A stretch of DNA of 64,000 bases from Okapia johnstoni (lineage: Eukaryota > Chordata > Mammalia > Artiodactyla > Giraffidae). The notes below the pieces were generated by a model. The model ran no database searches. It was not told the origin of the DNA and saw only the letters and a program-made list of their open reading frames with translations. How positions within the stretch are numbered: position 1 is the first letter of the stretch; each line of letters begins with the position of its first letter. Below, one piece after another: positions 22,446-34,809 of this stretch. The stretch lies in NCBI GenBank assembly GCA_024291935.2, contig JAGTYA010000025.1, forward strand, positions 6,159,501-6,223,500. The letters run 5' to 3'. Position numbers and translations under genes: made by a program.

Positions 22446-24019
22446 AAATATAAGGACTGCAGCTGCAAGTTCAAATAGCAACTCTGTGCCCTTGGACAGA
22501 TCCCTACATCCCAGAGAGAACACCAACCTGGAGTCAGATGTGACCAGCTGGGGTGCCGTAAGGGCAGGCAAGGGGCCTTCCCAGCCTTAGGGAAAGGAAC
22601 ACAATCACATTTCCTTCAAAACACCTTCTGTCTTACACCTGACAAAGGCTTTCAGACTTAAAAGTCAACCTGTTGTCAGCTTTGTTCTCTGGCAAGGGAA
22701 TGGGTCCTGGTCCCAGCAGGCTGGCTGGGGAAAGCCCTTAGAACACAAGTGAGGACATTCAAGGTCGTGCAGATCTCCCCCAACCTCTTCACCAGCTCTG
22801 TACATTCCTCCCCTAGCTTCTGCATGTCCTGTTCCGGGGGGCTGGCCCCTGGCTCTAAGAAGATGGCACTGGAGCCACCTTGTCCTTGGAGAGAGTGGGG
22901 AGCTCCCTCCGGCTCCCCAGCAGCCTGTGACCAAGAACTCCCTAGTGGGAGGACAGACACCAGCTCCTTTGCCTCGAGCTGAGGACAAGCCCAGGGATTC
23001 CTGATGTCTAGGATCAGGCCGAGACTGCGCTCCCCCTGAACTCTCCCCCTTGGGCGGAGGGAGGGTGGTGTTGGGGAGGTGCCTTCCCATCCCTCTCCTG
23101 CTTTACCCACTGCCTGACTGGGTTCTCCTGAGAACACTCCCTTCAGAAACTGCTGGCATCAGGTCCTTGACCAGGTTCTAGAAGACTCTGACCTGAGACT
23201 GTGAAAACATAGGACCTTCCAAGAGTCATGCAAGAGTTACCATCATTGGACACACACTTAGGAGTTGGACTGTGCCCTCCATCTTCAGAGCCAGAGGTCA
23301 AGAGGAGTAATTTGGGTGCCAAATCACATCTGCAGAAATTGAGCATTCGGAAGACTAAGAGACTGGCCCAAGGTTCATGGCAAAGAAAAGTATTAGGACT
23401 CAGATCTGTTCCTCAAAAGCCACGCTCCTAGTTGGACCTCGCTGCCTCCCCCATCTGGGCTGCTCAGGGTGTTTCTACATGTTTGTCTTCTTAACCCACA
23501 AACATAGACCCACTTATCCAATTACCACTGAGAGCACACATGCTCCAAAGCATATGCACCCCTCAGAGCTCCATGAATGGCAGTGTCAGGATTCCAAACC
23601 AGATTCCAAACCAGGATTCCACACCGAGTGTGGAGGCAAGGCTGCAGTCGAGCCTGGTGTTACGATGTGGCTGGTGGTGACCGTGGATGGTTGAACACTG
23701 TGCCCCAAAGGCCCTGGCAAGGCAGAGAACCATACTTTCAAAGGAAGCCACGAGTCCCAGTTTCAGACACCCAAAAGAGAGACTCTCCATTGGGGGCACT
23801 GAAGATGACTTGGAGGGATGAGCTGAGACTTAATGTCACCCCGCCTTCCCCAGAGAATCTTGGTCCACCCTATTCTCATCTTCATGACCTCTCTCCCAGT
23901 GACCCTGAACACAGAGCTGCTCCACCCCTCTGGGCCTTGGCTTGGGCTGGTCCCCTTACCTACAGTGCCCTCGTCATGCAGGCTTCTTTCTGTAAACAAT
24001 CTTAAACCATCTATTATTG
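22446..24019. other. Unassigned intergenic sequence
   Basis: Mostly unrecognised. About 23,335-23,410 could be a MIR end (actggcccaaggttcatggc). A small GATTCCAAACCA duplication lies at 23,588-23,620. Confidence 0.35.
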
Positions 24020-24130
24020 CATGCCAGTGTGGCACAGTGGTGAAGCACTTGGGATCAGGCTCTGAGAGCCTCTGGTCTGGGCTCTGCTCCAGGTTTGGCT
24101 CTGCTGCTGAATAACCGTGTGAATGGGAGT
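24020..24130 (+). mobile_element. MIR SINE fragment
   Basis: ggcacagtggtgaagcactt through ctgaataaccgtgtgaatg is the 5' part of a MIR. Confidence 0.65.
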
Positions 24131-24349
24131 GAGTACTCACCTTCTCTACAGCTCTCGTCATAAAGTTCTAGGTAGATGGCCTATAGACAGGGCCCTTGAG
24201 AGGCAGAGTGGACTCCTAACGTTTAACTTTAGTTGCTATGGCCCTACTCACTGTGCCTCACCTAGAGTGACAGAAGGTGCTTTGGGAGACAGAGGGATTA
24301 CACTGTTGGCATTAATCACTCAGACTGCCTCCAGTTGACAGCCTCTTCA

Positions 24350-24465
24350 CCGACAGTGCAGGGTTCAAACCCCAGTCCCTCCCTTTCCAGCTGAGGGACT
24401 TTGGGAAAGGCTCTGACTTACTTTTCAGGGCTGCTGGAAGGATGGGTAAGTGTTTTGGACAGTAC
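24350..24465 (+). mobile_element. MIR SINE fragment
   Basis: gcagggttcaaaccccagtc ... gggactttgggaaaggctct is a second MIR piece, about 220 bp from the previous one. Confidence 0.6.
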
Positions 24466-24747
24466 AAAACAAGTGCCACACAAATGGGAGATGTTGGTGC
24501 CAAAAAGGGGCTTCTTGGAGATGAAACAGGGGCAAAAGTATGGCTTTCTAATGGTGACATCTCACGCATATGCAGGACAGAAGAGAAGCTGCCTTTAGAA
24601 GCAGATGAGCTGCAAGTTCTGGGGGATTCAGCTTTGACAGTCTCACATAAAGCCATTCTAGGCCCAGCCATCACCCCTAAAAGCAAATAACCCTGTAGAA
24701 GTTGGGCATTCAGAATGAAGAGTTCTTAATAAAATAAAGCTTTTGTT

Positions 24748-24867
24748 GGGACTTCCCTGGTCATCCAGTGGTTAAGATCTACACTTCCACTGCAGGGGGC
24801 ATGGGTATGGTTCCTAGCTGGGGAACTAAGATCTCACATCCTGCAGGCTGCAGGAAAAATAAAAATA
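24748..24867 (+). mobile_element. CHR-type SINE, short form
   Basis: Head gggacttccctggtcatcca and B-box region, ending at AAAAATAAAAATAAAG. AATAAAG-CTTT on both sides may be the target duplication. Confidence 0.85.
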
Positions 24868-24892
24868 AAGCTTTCATTCAAGAAAAGCTGAG

Positions 24893-25078
24893 GGTGGAAC
24901 TATGCCAGACACTTACATGCTTTGTAGAGGCTCATTTACACTTATGACAACTTTGCAAAGAAGATGTCATTATACCCATTTTATAGGTGAGGAAAGTAAA
25001 GCTCAGAGGTATGGTTACCTGCCCAAAGGTTCACAGTCCATTACCAGAGGTGCCAGGATCGCAACCCAGAGGAGCTAG
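24893..25078 (-). mobile_element. MIR SINE
   Basis: Reverse orientation: tatgccagacacttacatgc, ttatacccattttataggtg, then aaagctcagaggtatggtta. Confidence 0.8.
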
Positions 25079-25488
25079 TTCCAAAGTGGGAATAATTGTC
25101 ACCCATTGCGTGTTACAGTCTTCCTCTCTAACATTATCTTATTTGACCTTAATGTCAGCGTCTGAAATAAATGTCCCTGGCCCAGGTCCAGCCCATGGTG
25201 GTGCATCCATGAAGCCAACTAGTGGTCATGTCTCTAGTTCTCAGGTGTGTAATGTACTGAGTGGATACACTTGGGAGTAAAACCCACGCCTCAGGTCCTT
25301 GGACTGTGGGGTGGGAGCTAGGATGGTGGAAAAGGGGAAGATTCGAAGCTGCCCCCACCCATGTCACATCCTTAGGAGAATGGTGGAGACTAGTGCTCTC
25401 TCAGTGTCCTGAAAGATACAAGGATTGCAGCCCCCTATCTAAGCCACAGGGTACGGGAAGATGGCAGTGAACTATCCCAAACTTAACC
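25079..25488. other. Unassigned intergenic sequence
   Basis: No gene or repeat was recognised. Confidence 0.3.
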
Positions 25489-25735
25489 ATGCAACTAAGC
25501 CCAAGTGCTGCAACTACTGAGCCTGTGCGCCACAACTACTGAGGCCTGAGCGCCCCAGAGCCTGTGCTCCGCAACGAGAGGCCAGTGCAGTGAGAAGCCT
25601 GCACCCCGCAACAAAGATGAGCTCCCAGTCACTTCAACTAGAGAAAGCCCGCGTGTAGCAATGAAGACCCAGCACAACCAAAAATAAATAAATAAATAAA
25701 TTTAAAATACATAGAGCAAAAAAAAAAAAAAAAGA
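25489..25735 (+). mobile_element. CHR-type SINE, 5'-truncated
   Basis: Starts within the body at atgcaactaagcccaagtgc, with no tRNA head. It ends gacccagcacaaccaaaaat, an AAAT microsatellite and an A-run. Confidence 0.85.
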
Positions 25736-25846
25736 AAAGCCAACTAGTAGCCCCAATAGCTGTTACCAAATGAAGTGTCTTTGCTAGAGCAGATTAGCAA
25801 GACTTTGTATACATAGTATGCAGCTATTAATCTGGCAAATGCATTT

Positions 25847-26045
25847 TATATTGGATAGCTCAGATGGGAAAGAATCCGTCTACAATGTAGGAGACCTGGG
25901 TTCAATCCCTGGGTCAGGAAGATCCCTTGGAGAAGAAAATGGCAACCCACTCCAGTATTCTTGCCTGAAGAATCCCATGGAGAGAGGAGCCTGGTGGGCT
26001 AAAGCCCATGGGGTCGCAAAGAGTCGGACATGACTGGGACTAACA
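25847..26045 (+). mobile_element. Bov-tA SINE
   Basis: Slightly shortened head (ggatagctcagatgggaaag) and a complete Bov-A unit ending gtcggacatgactgggac. Confidence 0.9.
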
Positions 26046-27205
26046 CAAGAAGAACCATCCTTATCAGAAGAGGGGGTCAGAGAAAATTCACTTTCTCTGG
26101 GAATGAACAGCAGTACACACTGATGAGCCCAGGACCTAGCCCACCTAGGTCACGTCTCCTGTCCTCTGTCATCACACAACATCCAAAGGGATCTGTCTCA
26201 CCTCTATGTGCCCCAGAGCACTGCTGGTCCGCTGCATTTTGAGGAGACCATGTAATCAGAATAGAGGATTGAGAGGTGAAAGGTATGTGAGAGGTGTTAA
26301 TAAGACACACACTCGAGAAGGTGAGGGATAAATCCTAGGCAGACTCAGGTACCTACCAGACAGAGCAAGTGTTTGGGGTGTGGGGACACACCAGAACATC
26401 CCCTCTGACATAAAGAATGCACTGGAAAATTAGTGGAGAGGGTGCCTGAGAGGATGCGGTGCCATCTTGCAAGAGGCAGTATATACCCTGGTGCCCTAAG
26501 TCAGTGGGCACTGCATGGGGCTATGTCCCCATTAGAGGGGTTACACAGTCTGGAAACCAAGTGGGGAGCAGAGTGGTTCCAGTCACTGTCACTTCTGGGA
26601 ACCCAGATGGAAAGTTCACGACCCATCCCTAAACCGTGGGTTTACAAATCCTGGTACCCAGAGGAGGAAACACTCCACTGGTGAGAGCGAGGATTCCACC
26701 AGACCCCAAGCTATTCACCTTGGGGTCCTCACGCCAAGACACTGGCAGGAAACAACAGGAGTCCCCTCCCCGACTGGGTGATAGACTCTGCTCATCAGGA
26801 GTCAGTCCAGCTGCTGATACACAGGAGGGGCAGGAAAGAAGAGGCTTGGCACCTAAGTGGTTCACTGGGACAGCTCTCGGTTCTGTTGTCCCCAGTTTCA
26901 ACAGGGAATAAAGAAGTGCATGAACCAAGAAGGGCCTGGTAATGAGGCGTGCAAACCTCTCAAGGATGAGGGTCTCACTCACCACCACCACCCCCATCCA
27001 AGCCACCTGACCAGTGGGGGTGCCAGCTCAGGGTGCGAGGGCACAAGGAGGTGGTTCAGGAGAGGGTGAGGGTGTCAGTTATACCCTCAAGACCAGCTGC
27101 AGGCAGGATGGAGCTGAATTCTAGACCTCCAAGCTTCCCCCGCAGGAGTCCCCAAGAAAAGAGGCCCAGTGGGGACTGGAGGAGCTGCTTCCCAAAACTT
27201 ATCAT
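26046..27205. other. Unassigned intergenic sequence
   Basis: No gene or repeat was recognised. Confidence 0.35.
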
Positions 27206-27223
27206 ACAAAACTAGTGAATCTG

Positions 27224-27558
27224 GGCTTCCCTGCTCAGCAGTAAAGAATCCATGAGACATGGGTTTGATCCCTGATCCAGGAGGATTCCACATGCTGTGG
27301 GCCAATTAAGCCCATGCGTTACAACTACTGAGCCTGTGCTCTAGAGCCTAGGAGCTGCAACTACTGAGCCTGTGCATCACAGCTGCTGAAGTCTGCGTGC
27401 CTAGAACCCATGCTCCACAACAAGAGAAGCCACCGCAATGAGAAGCCCTCGCACCGCAACTAGAGAGAAGCCCCTGCTTGCTGCTACTAGAGGAAAGCCT
27501 GCACAGCATCGAAGACCAAGCACAGCCATATATAAATAAAATTATTAAAAAAAAAAAA
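27224..27558 (+). mobile_element. CHR-type SINE (5' part of a composite)
   Basis: Head ggcttccctgctcagcagta, long body with several actgagcctgtgc units, end gaccaagcacagcc and an A-rich tail. It begins right after the left copy of ACAAAACTAGTGAATCTG (27,206-27,223). Confidence 0.88.
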
Positions 27559-27570
27559 AAACAACAAAAA

Positions 27571-28089
27571 AAAAACGAATTTGAATCAGTTCCAATGAGG
27601 TGGATGAACCTAGAGTCTATTATACCGAGCGAAGTAAGTCAAAAAGAGAAAGACAAAAATCGTATATTAACGCATATATATGGAATCTAGAAAGATGGTA
27701 CCAACAATCCTAAGTGCAGGGCAGCAAAGGAGACACAGACATAAAGAACAGACTTTCGGACTCAGTGGGAGGAGAGGGTGGGATGATTTGAGAGAATAGC
27801 GTTGAAACATATATATTACCGCATGTTAAATAGGTAGCCAGTGGGAGTTTGACGTATGACACAGGGAACCCAAAGCCAGTGCTCTGTGACAACCTGAGGG
27901 ATGGGGTGGGGAAGGCGGTGGGGGGGGGGGGTGTCAGGAGGGAGGCGTCATATGTATACTTACAGCCGATTCACAAATGAACATTCACAAATGTGGCCGA
28001 TACCACAAATTCTGACTTACGGCAAAAACTATCACAATGCTGTAAAGTAATTATCCTCCAATTAAAATAAATAATTAATTAAAAAACAA
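27571..28089 (+). mobile_element. L1 3' end (3' part of a composite)
   Basis: Starts in the SINE A-rich tail at aacgaatttgaatcagttcc and runs through the L1 3' UTR to ttatcctccaattaaaataa. It ends at the right copy of the 18-bp duplication (28,090-28,107). It includes a G-rich stretch with a run of 12 G at 27,920-27,931. Confidence 0.85.
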
Positions 28090-28351
28090 ACAAAACTAGT
28101 GAATCTGAGTAATGTGAGGGATGGTGGACACTGAGTGAACCGCTCAGGTTATCTCCTTCCTCCAGGACCGGAGACTCGCTCCCTGCCTGCCGGTGGCTCA
28201 CGCTGTCTCTCTGGGACCCGCCTTCTGCTGCAGTGACGCCCTCACCCAAGGCCGAGCTGTGTTCAGAAGAGCCACCTGCATCCAGAGCCCGGTCACGGTG
28301 ACCTTGTGATGGCCAGGTCCACTTGAACCAGAGCTCTGCACTGCCTGGACT

Positions 28352-28480
28352 GAAAGTTGAAAGTTGCACAGTTGTGTCCAACTCCTTGCGATCCCGTGGA
28401 CTGTAGCCTGCCCAGCTCCTCTGTCCATGGATTTCTCCAGGCAAGAGTTCTGGAGTGGGTTGCCATTTCCTTCTCCATTT
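28352..28480 (-). mobile_element. Bov-A fragment
   Basis: The reverse 3' half of a Bov-tA (gttgcacagttgtgtccaac through gccatttccttctcc). No tRNA head. Confidence 0.85.
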
Positions 28481-29966
28481 CCTAAGCTGGAACGAGGCCT
28501 TTGTCAAGACTGAATCATGTTCAACCTCGCCCTCCGGTCAAGCCTGCTCCCTTCACTCCCTAGAGATCTTGATCCCAAAAGCTCTCTCCCGCGAGCCTGG
28601 ATTTTGCAGACAAAACGATGCCAATCTGTTTCCCCTGGGGGGCTGAGTTGAGACAGGGATCCTTATTCAGCCAGGCTCTGCTGAAGGCTTCCGGGTATGA
28701 ATCTCACCCCGAGCTCAGGGGAGCAAGAAATAGGATTTTATTTTTCTACAACTTAACCCAACTTCCACAGAAGTCCCACTCTGCTGAGTTCTGGATGCTT
28801 CCCCCGCTGTGAGGTCCAAGTTCAGGGTCTCAAACTGTGCCCAGGTCCTTTCTGGACGACGCTCCAGAAGTTCCATCCCCAACACCAACCTCAACTCTGT
28901 CCCACCCTGGGAAGTCCTTTCCAGCCTCCTTCCCCACTCCACCACCAAACCCTTCTCCCAGCTCCAAATGTTTTCCGCCAAAAGTTGTGAATAGAGGTGG
29001 GGCAAACACAGCTCATGGAATTAGCTTACATTCTAAATTCTTAAACATAATTACAAATTAAGAAATCCCACATAAAAATCCATTTTTTCCCTGCTTCTCA
29101 GGAAAGATCAGATGATCTATCCTTCAGTTCCCTCAGTAACAGCTTGCTGAGGCAAGAAGGAGCTGCTGCCCCTCCCACCCTTTGGTAGACCAGATGGCTG
29201 GGGTCCTTCCTGTGGTCCAGATGGCCTCCAGCCTGCTTCTCTCAGCCATTTTGCCCACTTGGTGTCAAGGCTTAGCCCTTGCTGCTTTTGGGCTTCCTTA
29301 AGGACTCCAGATTGCAGTTTTGGGAATTAGGCCTGATTTTCACTTCTGTTGCTGAGGCAGTGGTGGGGGAAGGAGTTGGTGGTGGTGAGAGGGAAATATC
29401 AAGAAAGTTCCTTGAGGTGGCTTGTGAAAGTTGGCATAGTTGGAAAGCAGAAAGAAGAGAGGGCATCCCAGCAGGTGAACCCACCTGAGCAGAGACTATC
29501 CCCCACCCGGGACAGAGTGAGGGGGCCTGTCTGATGAAAGCATAGGATGGAGTTTATGGAACAGTGGAAGAAAGGCTGGGTGGGAAAATGGGCCAGATGA
29601 CAGGCAGCAGCCTTGACCCACTGAGATGCCAAGCTTGTGACAGCTAGAGGCAAAAAATCCATTACTTCTCCAAGTGTCCTGTATTTCTGAACACAAAAGA
29701 GAAGCAAGTGGGTTCACCCCAAACTATCCTCTGCACCCAGGTCTGCAGCAACCCAAAAGGAATTTGGCTCTCCCAACAAGTTTGGCTAATGTTTAGTTCA
29801 AGGCTCTGTGTCAGGCCCAAGGAGGAGGGGGTACACGGAAAGGCCAAGAGCAGAGGTTAGAAAACATACATGCATGTTCTTGGACATTTCCTCACATTGA
29901 TGGTGAATTCTAACCCCCCTTCCCTTGTGTTTGGGTCCCTTTAGTTACAAGGTTCTAATCAGTAAA
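28481..29966. other. Unassigned intergenic sequence
   Basis: No gene or named repeat was recognised over 1.5 kb. Confidence 0.35.
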
Positions 29967-30191
29967 ACAAGTTTCCCAGGTAGCGCTAGTGATAAAGAAT
30001 CCCCCTGCCAGTGCAGGAGAGGTAAGAGACACAGGTTTGATTCCTGGGTCGGGAAGATCCCTTGGAGAAGGAAATGGCAACCCACTCCAGTATTTTTGCC
30101 TGGAGAATCCCATGGACAGAGGAGCCTGGCGGGCTACAGTCCATGGGATCACAAACAGTCTGACATGACTGAAGTGACTTAGCACGCACAA
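29967..30191 (+). mobile_element. Bov-tA SINE
   Basis: Full-length, from gtttcccaggtagcgctagt to tgaagtgacttagcacgcac. The flanks AATCAGTAAA and AATTAGTAAA look like the target duplication. Confidence 0.92.
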
Positions 30192-30199
30192 TTAGTAAA

Positions 30200-30530
30200 G
30201 TACTATGGGCATGACACTGTGTGACTTCTGAGGCCAGGTCATAAAAGGAATACAGCTTCCTCCGGTTAGGCGCTCTATCTCCCCACCACCTGGCCGTGAG
30301 GAGGCCCAGGCCATACAGAAGGAGGCCACCCATGGGCCAACAGCTCCAGCCACGGTCCTACCAAAAGCCAGTATCAACAGCCAGCGTGTGAGTGAGGGTC
30401 CTTCAGACAATTCCTCTCCTGCCCTAGCCTCTCACTGCCCCAAGCTGTCACCATAAAGTTGAGCAAAATAGAGGCAGTTGCTGTTTTAGCCTCTAAGTAT
30501 CAGAATGGTTTGCTGTACGGTAATAGGTAA
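30200..30530 (+). mobile_element. MaLR (MLT1-like) LTR
   Basis: A degenerate LTR whose 3' end reads ttgctgttttagcctctaag and gtttgctgtacggtaatag, as in the other two MaLR copies. Confidence 0.5.
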
Positions 30531-30934
30531 GTGGCCCAAATACACAGACCCTGTCCCCAGATGATAGTCAAAGCCGCTTCTGGATACCACACAGCCGAGC
30601 ACAGTGTCTGGAACATCCTAAATGCTCCTTAGCTGCTAGGGCTTGTGGAGGGTTCTGGACAGGACAGAGGAAGACTCTTGCCCATCAGAGCACTCCTTAT
30701 CTCTTAATATCCATCTCATTCCCCATCTGCACCCCTGCAGGGGCCAACAATTCCTTTTACCTACTCAGTGCTTCAACAGCCCTGGAGTAAATGACTCAGA
30801 CTTCACCAGCCCCTCATTGATGAACGCTTACCACTTGTCCTCCTGCTAATATCGGGGCTGGGTCTCCACCCGCCTTCCCTGTGAGATGGTGGCTTAGCAG
30901 GAACCAACTTCCCAGATGAACAGCTACTAATACT
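30531..30934. other. Unassigned intergenic sequence
   Basis: Possible MIR/L2 end at 30,590-30,635. Nothing else was recognised. Confidence 0.3.
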
Positions 30935-31860
30935 TCCTGTGTTTTTTAAGTTATAAAGGCAAGACAACTACATTACAGAAAATGTTAGAAAAGCAAGAAA
31001 AAATTACTTGCAACTCCAATGCCCTGCCCTGCCAGCTCATTCTGCTCATCTGTGTGTTTTTTCCCCAAACCTACACCTTTAAAAAAAACCAACCTGTTAA
31101 GAGTCATGTTTTCCATTTAATTTTGAATGTCGCAGCACATGCTTTGGTCATAATTATTTTTTCCTAACGAACACATAGCAGCATTGAGTAACTGAACCAC
31201 ATTTTCTGTAATTGTTACTCTGCTGTTTGGCATTTAGGTGGTTTCCAGCTTTCCTCTGCAGTAAACTTCTTCCTGCCTAGAGATTTGCCCACAGGCAGGA
31301 CTGCTTTCTCAGGACAGAGTCCTGGGAGAGAAATAACTGGGATGGAAGTTATGGGTATTTTATGGTTCTGGATATGCATCCTTTGTCAACTGATCACAGT
31401 GACTTTTAAAAATTTGGAATTGTGATTGTAATAGCTGCCATTGTTGTTATTATGAACATATTAGTTGACTGATGTAGAAAATCTGGAGGGAAGCAAGTCA
31501 AAACCACCCATATTTCACCCAGCTAAGGATAATCATTATCAGTAACATATTGGTATATTCCTTTCCTGTATTTATTTTTCTTTATGTAACCTTAAGGGTT
31601 TTTTGGGGTTGTTACAGTGCATGTGTGAATTAACATAATTCTGATGATACTCTAAGTAAATTGGAGATGACAGTTTTCCTTGAGCATTACAGCTAAGCAT
31701 TTTCCAGTTTATTGCTCACTCTTCATAAGTATCAAGTTTAAGAAATGCATCATTTCCCACAAGGTAGATGGATCCTCATTTACTTGCCCATTATCCTATT
31801 TGGGGACACTTCAACTGACATCAAATTTTTGCTTTTAAAGACACTTTTCTTGAATAAATT
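30935..31860 (-). mobile_element. Old L1 (L1M-type) fragments
   Basis: Two stretches of reverse-oriented mammalian L1: 30,935-31,420 (tttggcatttaggtggtttc, gagagaaataactgggatgg) and about 31,510-31,860 (cattttccagtttattgctc). Boundaries are approximate. Confidence 0.55.
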
Positions 31861-32005
31861 TGAAAATTATGATCTAAAAAGCAATTTGTAAATTAGGAAA
31901 ATTGAAAAATTATGGAAGCTCATGATAGAAGAGTTGACTAATTGGTCTTGATTGTGGAACAGATTAATTTAAAAATGCTTTTCTTTTAATTTAAAAATGC
32001 TTTTC

Positions 32006-32612
32006 ATCGCAGCACTGTTTACAATAGCCAGGACATGGAAGCAACCTAGATGTCCATCAGCAGATGAATGGATAAGGAAGCTGTGGTACATATACACAAT
32101 GGAATATTACTCAGCCATTAAAAAAAAATACATTTGAATCGGTTCTATTGAGATGGATGAAACTGGAGCCCATTATACAGAGTGAAGTAAGCCAGAAAGA
32201 AAAACACCAATACAGTATACTAATGCATATATATGGAATTTGAAAGATGGTAACAATAACCCTATATGTGAGGCAGAATAAGAGACACAGATGCATAGAA
32301 CAGTCTTATGGACTCTGAGGGAGAAGGTGAGGGTGGGACGTTCTGGGAGAATAGCATTGAAACATGTATATTATCATATGTGTAACAGAACACCATTCCA
32401 GGTTCGATGCATGAGACAAATGCTCAGGGCTGGGGCAATGGGATGACCCAGAGGGATGGGATGGGGAAGGAGGTGGGAGGGGGGTTCAGGATGGGGAACA
32501 CATGTAAACCCATGGCTGATTCATGTCAATGTATGGCAAAAACCACTACAATATTGTAAGTAATTAGCCCCCAACTAAAATAAATAAATTTATTAAAAAA
32601 AAAAAAGTGAAA
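32006..32612 (+). mobile_element. Ruminant L1, 5'-truncated, with target duplication
   Basis: Covers the end of the ORF2 region and the 3' UTR: gcagcactgtttacaatagc, atggaatattactcagcca, ggctgattcatgtcaatgta, A-rich tail. AAAAATGCTTTTC lies at 31,993-32,005 and 32,613-32,625. A further copy of the same word just upstream (from 31,971) predates or duplicates the target. Confidence 0.9.
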
Positions 32613-32687
32613 AAAAATGCTTTTCTAGACTCATGATTGGAATTTAAATAACCAAGGGTGTTTTGGGTTTTCCTTTCATTTTTAATG

Positions 32688-32851
32688 TTTTAAAAAATTT
32701 ATTTTTATTTATTTGGCTATGCTGGTTCTTAGTTGCAGCACACAAGATCTTTAGTAGTGGCATGCATGACAGTTCCCCAACCAGGATTCGAACCCAGGCC
32801 CCATGCATTGGGAATTTGGAGTCTTAGCCAGTGGACCTCCAGGGAAGTTCC
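32688..32851 (-). mobile_element. CHR-type SINE
   Basis: Reverse orientation: atttatttggctatgctggt, accaggattcgaacccaggc (B box), agtggacctccagggaagtt (head). Confidence 0.86.
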
Positions 32852-32879
32852 TGTTTTGCTCCATTCATTGGAACCTAAG

Positions 32880-32965
32880 ACACTTGGTTTTCCGGTGGCT
32901 TTGCCTCTTGCTGTGTGACCCTGGGCAAGTTACACAGCCCCTCGGGACTGGATAAAATGAGCAAG
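32880..32965 (+). mobile_element. MIR SINE fragment
   Basis: gctgtgtgaccctgggcaag and the following ttacacagcccctcgg are the MIR core. Confidence 0.65.
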
Positions 32966-34555
32966 CTAGATGATACTGGCCCTGGTGCCCAGGACCCAGG
33001 CTGGTTCCTTGTCCTGAGCCCACACCTTTGTAAATGGCGCCTTCATTAAGGCTCCTCAGTCACCAGGTTTCAATTGTCACCGGCTTCCTGCCTCCCTGAG
33101 TCACAGAGCAACCTGGGGGCATGCACTGTACAGTCTGCAGGCTCCAGAGTGGCTGACAGCAGTGCCTTAGAACAGAAGTGTGTTTGATTAACCATTAAAA
33201 ACAATTGATGTTGCGTCCTATGTACAGACACTCTGAGATAATCAAAACTCATTAGGATGAAGGGAAAAAAAATCCTGAGGGGTAGAACAAGATGATAATA
33301 TGTTATTATTTGTATAAAAATAAAATAGAGAGCCAGACACTCATATGAAAAATATATAAAGATCTGGGGACACAGAGGGCAGCAAAGGGCTACACGGTGA
33401 CCAATGGCAATCACAGAAAGTGTGGATGCTTGCTTCCCAGGTAATCACTTTATTTTGCACACAGGTAAGAGTTTGCTCATTGAAGAGGCCACCTGGTGAA
33501 TGACACAGACATGGTTGGATGAAGTGGAGTTAGTTTTCCCAAATGCTTCCCGGGCCCCTGGGCTGACCTGTAGCTAAGACCTCACCCCCCACCTCTTCAC
33601 CCCTGACCCCTGCTCAGCCTCACCAACAGACCAGCAAGGGCTGAACCCTCAGAAACTACAGCGAAAAAGAGAGATGGACAGAGAGAGAAGGGGTAGGGAT
33701 ACAGAGGGAAGGGAGTGAGAAAACAAGAAAAGTGGCCATCTTCTGAACAACCAGGAAGAACTTGGCAAGGTTTTGATGATGCTCCATTTACAATGAGCCT
33801 TTAAAAATAATACTCTTTAAAGCAGCCTGCCTTCCGGATGTCTTTCTTAGCAACTCAGAAAGGCGAGGGACTATGCCTGCGTGGGATAGGACCTGAGGTC
33901 CCAGTTGGCCCAGCCTCCAGTCCCAGCCCCATCCTTCCAGCACAGCAATGGGCGGCCAGACTTTGCCAGCCACCAGTCCCTGGGAGCACTGGGCACCAGA
34001 GCCCCCGAGAGAGCTCACTCCCTGAAATGAGCCACTTCAACAACCGGACAAGGCTTTGGAGTGAAGCCCTGGGACAGAAGATAAGAAGGAGCAGAGTCAA
34101 TATTTCCAGATGTCTTTTTCTTATCTGTCAGGATTAATCTTCAGTGACAGAGCAATTAAACTGCACAGAACACACGGGGAATGGATATGAAGCAGGTGTC
34201 CTGAATAATACAGGGAGGCAGAGGGAACTTCAGGGACTGCATGGAGTGCACAGAGTCCTACCCGAGGCAGGGGCAGAGGGGACCCTAGAAGACAACCAGT
34301 CTCCTGGAACTTAAACGCCACTCACTGCTTTTGAATCTTCCGGCTGGTACTTTGTCAGGCTCCTCTGTTCAAGAGGCTGGTTGGAAGACAGTTGCTTTCT
34401 TGCTCTCTCCTCTCCATTTTCCGGCTGGGGTCAGGAACTCTGAGCAGCAGGCCAAGGTTGGCTTGATCACAGGCTGTGATTTGCTACAGGAAAGTTCTCT
34501 TTTGCCTTCCTGCCTACTACCTCCTGCCACCATTAGGACCTGAGCTAGTCACTGT
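32966..34555. other. Unassigned intergenic sequence
   Basis: No gene or named repeat was recognised over 1.6 kb. It includes an AT-rich patch at 33,290-33,360 and a purine-rich one at 33,660-33,740. Confidence 0.35.
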
Positions 34556-34570
34556 CTCCAAGTCTTTTTT

Positions 34571-34748
34571 TTTTTCAGATTTATTTTTTTATTTTTGGCT
34601 GTGTCGGGTCCTAATCATGATGTAGGATCAGTAGTTGTGGCGCATATGCTTAGTTGCATGTGGGATCCTAGTTCCCCAACCAGAGATCAAACCCATCTCC
34701 CCTGTATTAGAAAGCAGATGCTTGACCACTGGATCATCAGGGAAGTCC
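34571..34748 (-). mobile_element. CHR-type SINE with 15-bp target duplication
   Basis: Reverse orientation: T-rich tail, tatttttggctgtgtcggg, accagagatcaaacccatc, head atcatcagggaagtcc. CTCCAAGTCTTTTTT lies at 34,556-34,570 and 34,749-34,763. Confidence 0.92.
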
Positions 34749-34809
34749 CTCCAAGTCTTTTTTATTCCTGAAAAATGACCCAGGAACCAGAGATTAAAAT
34801 GTTGCCCTT

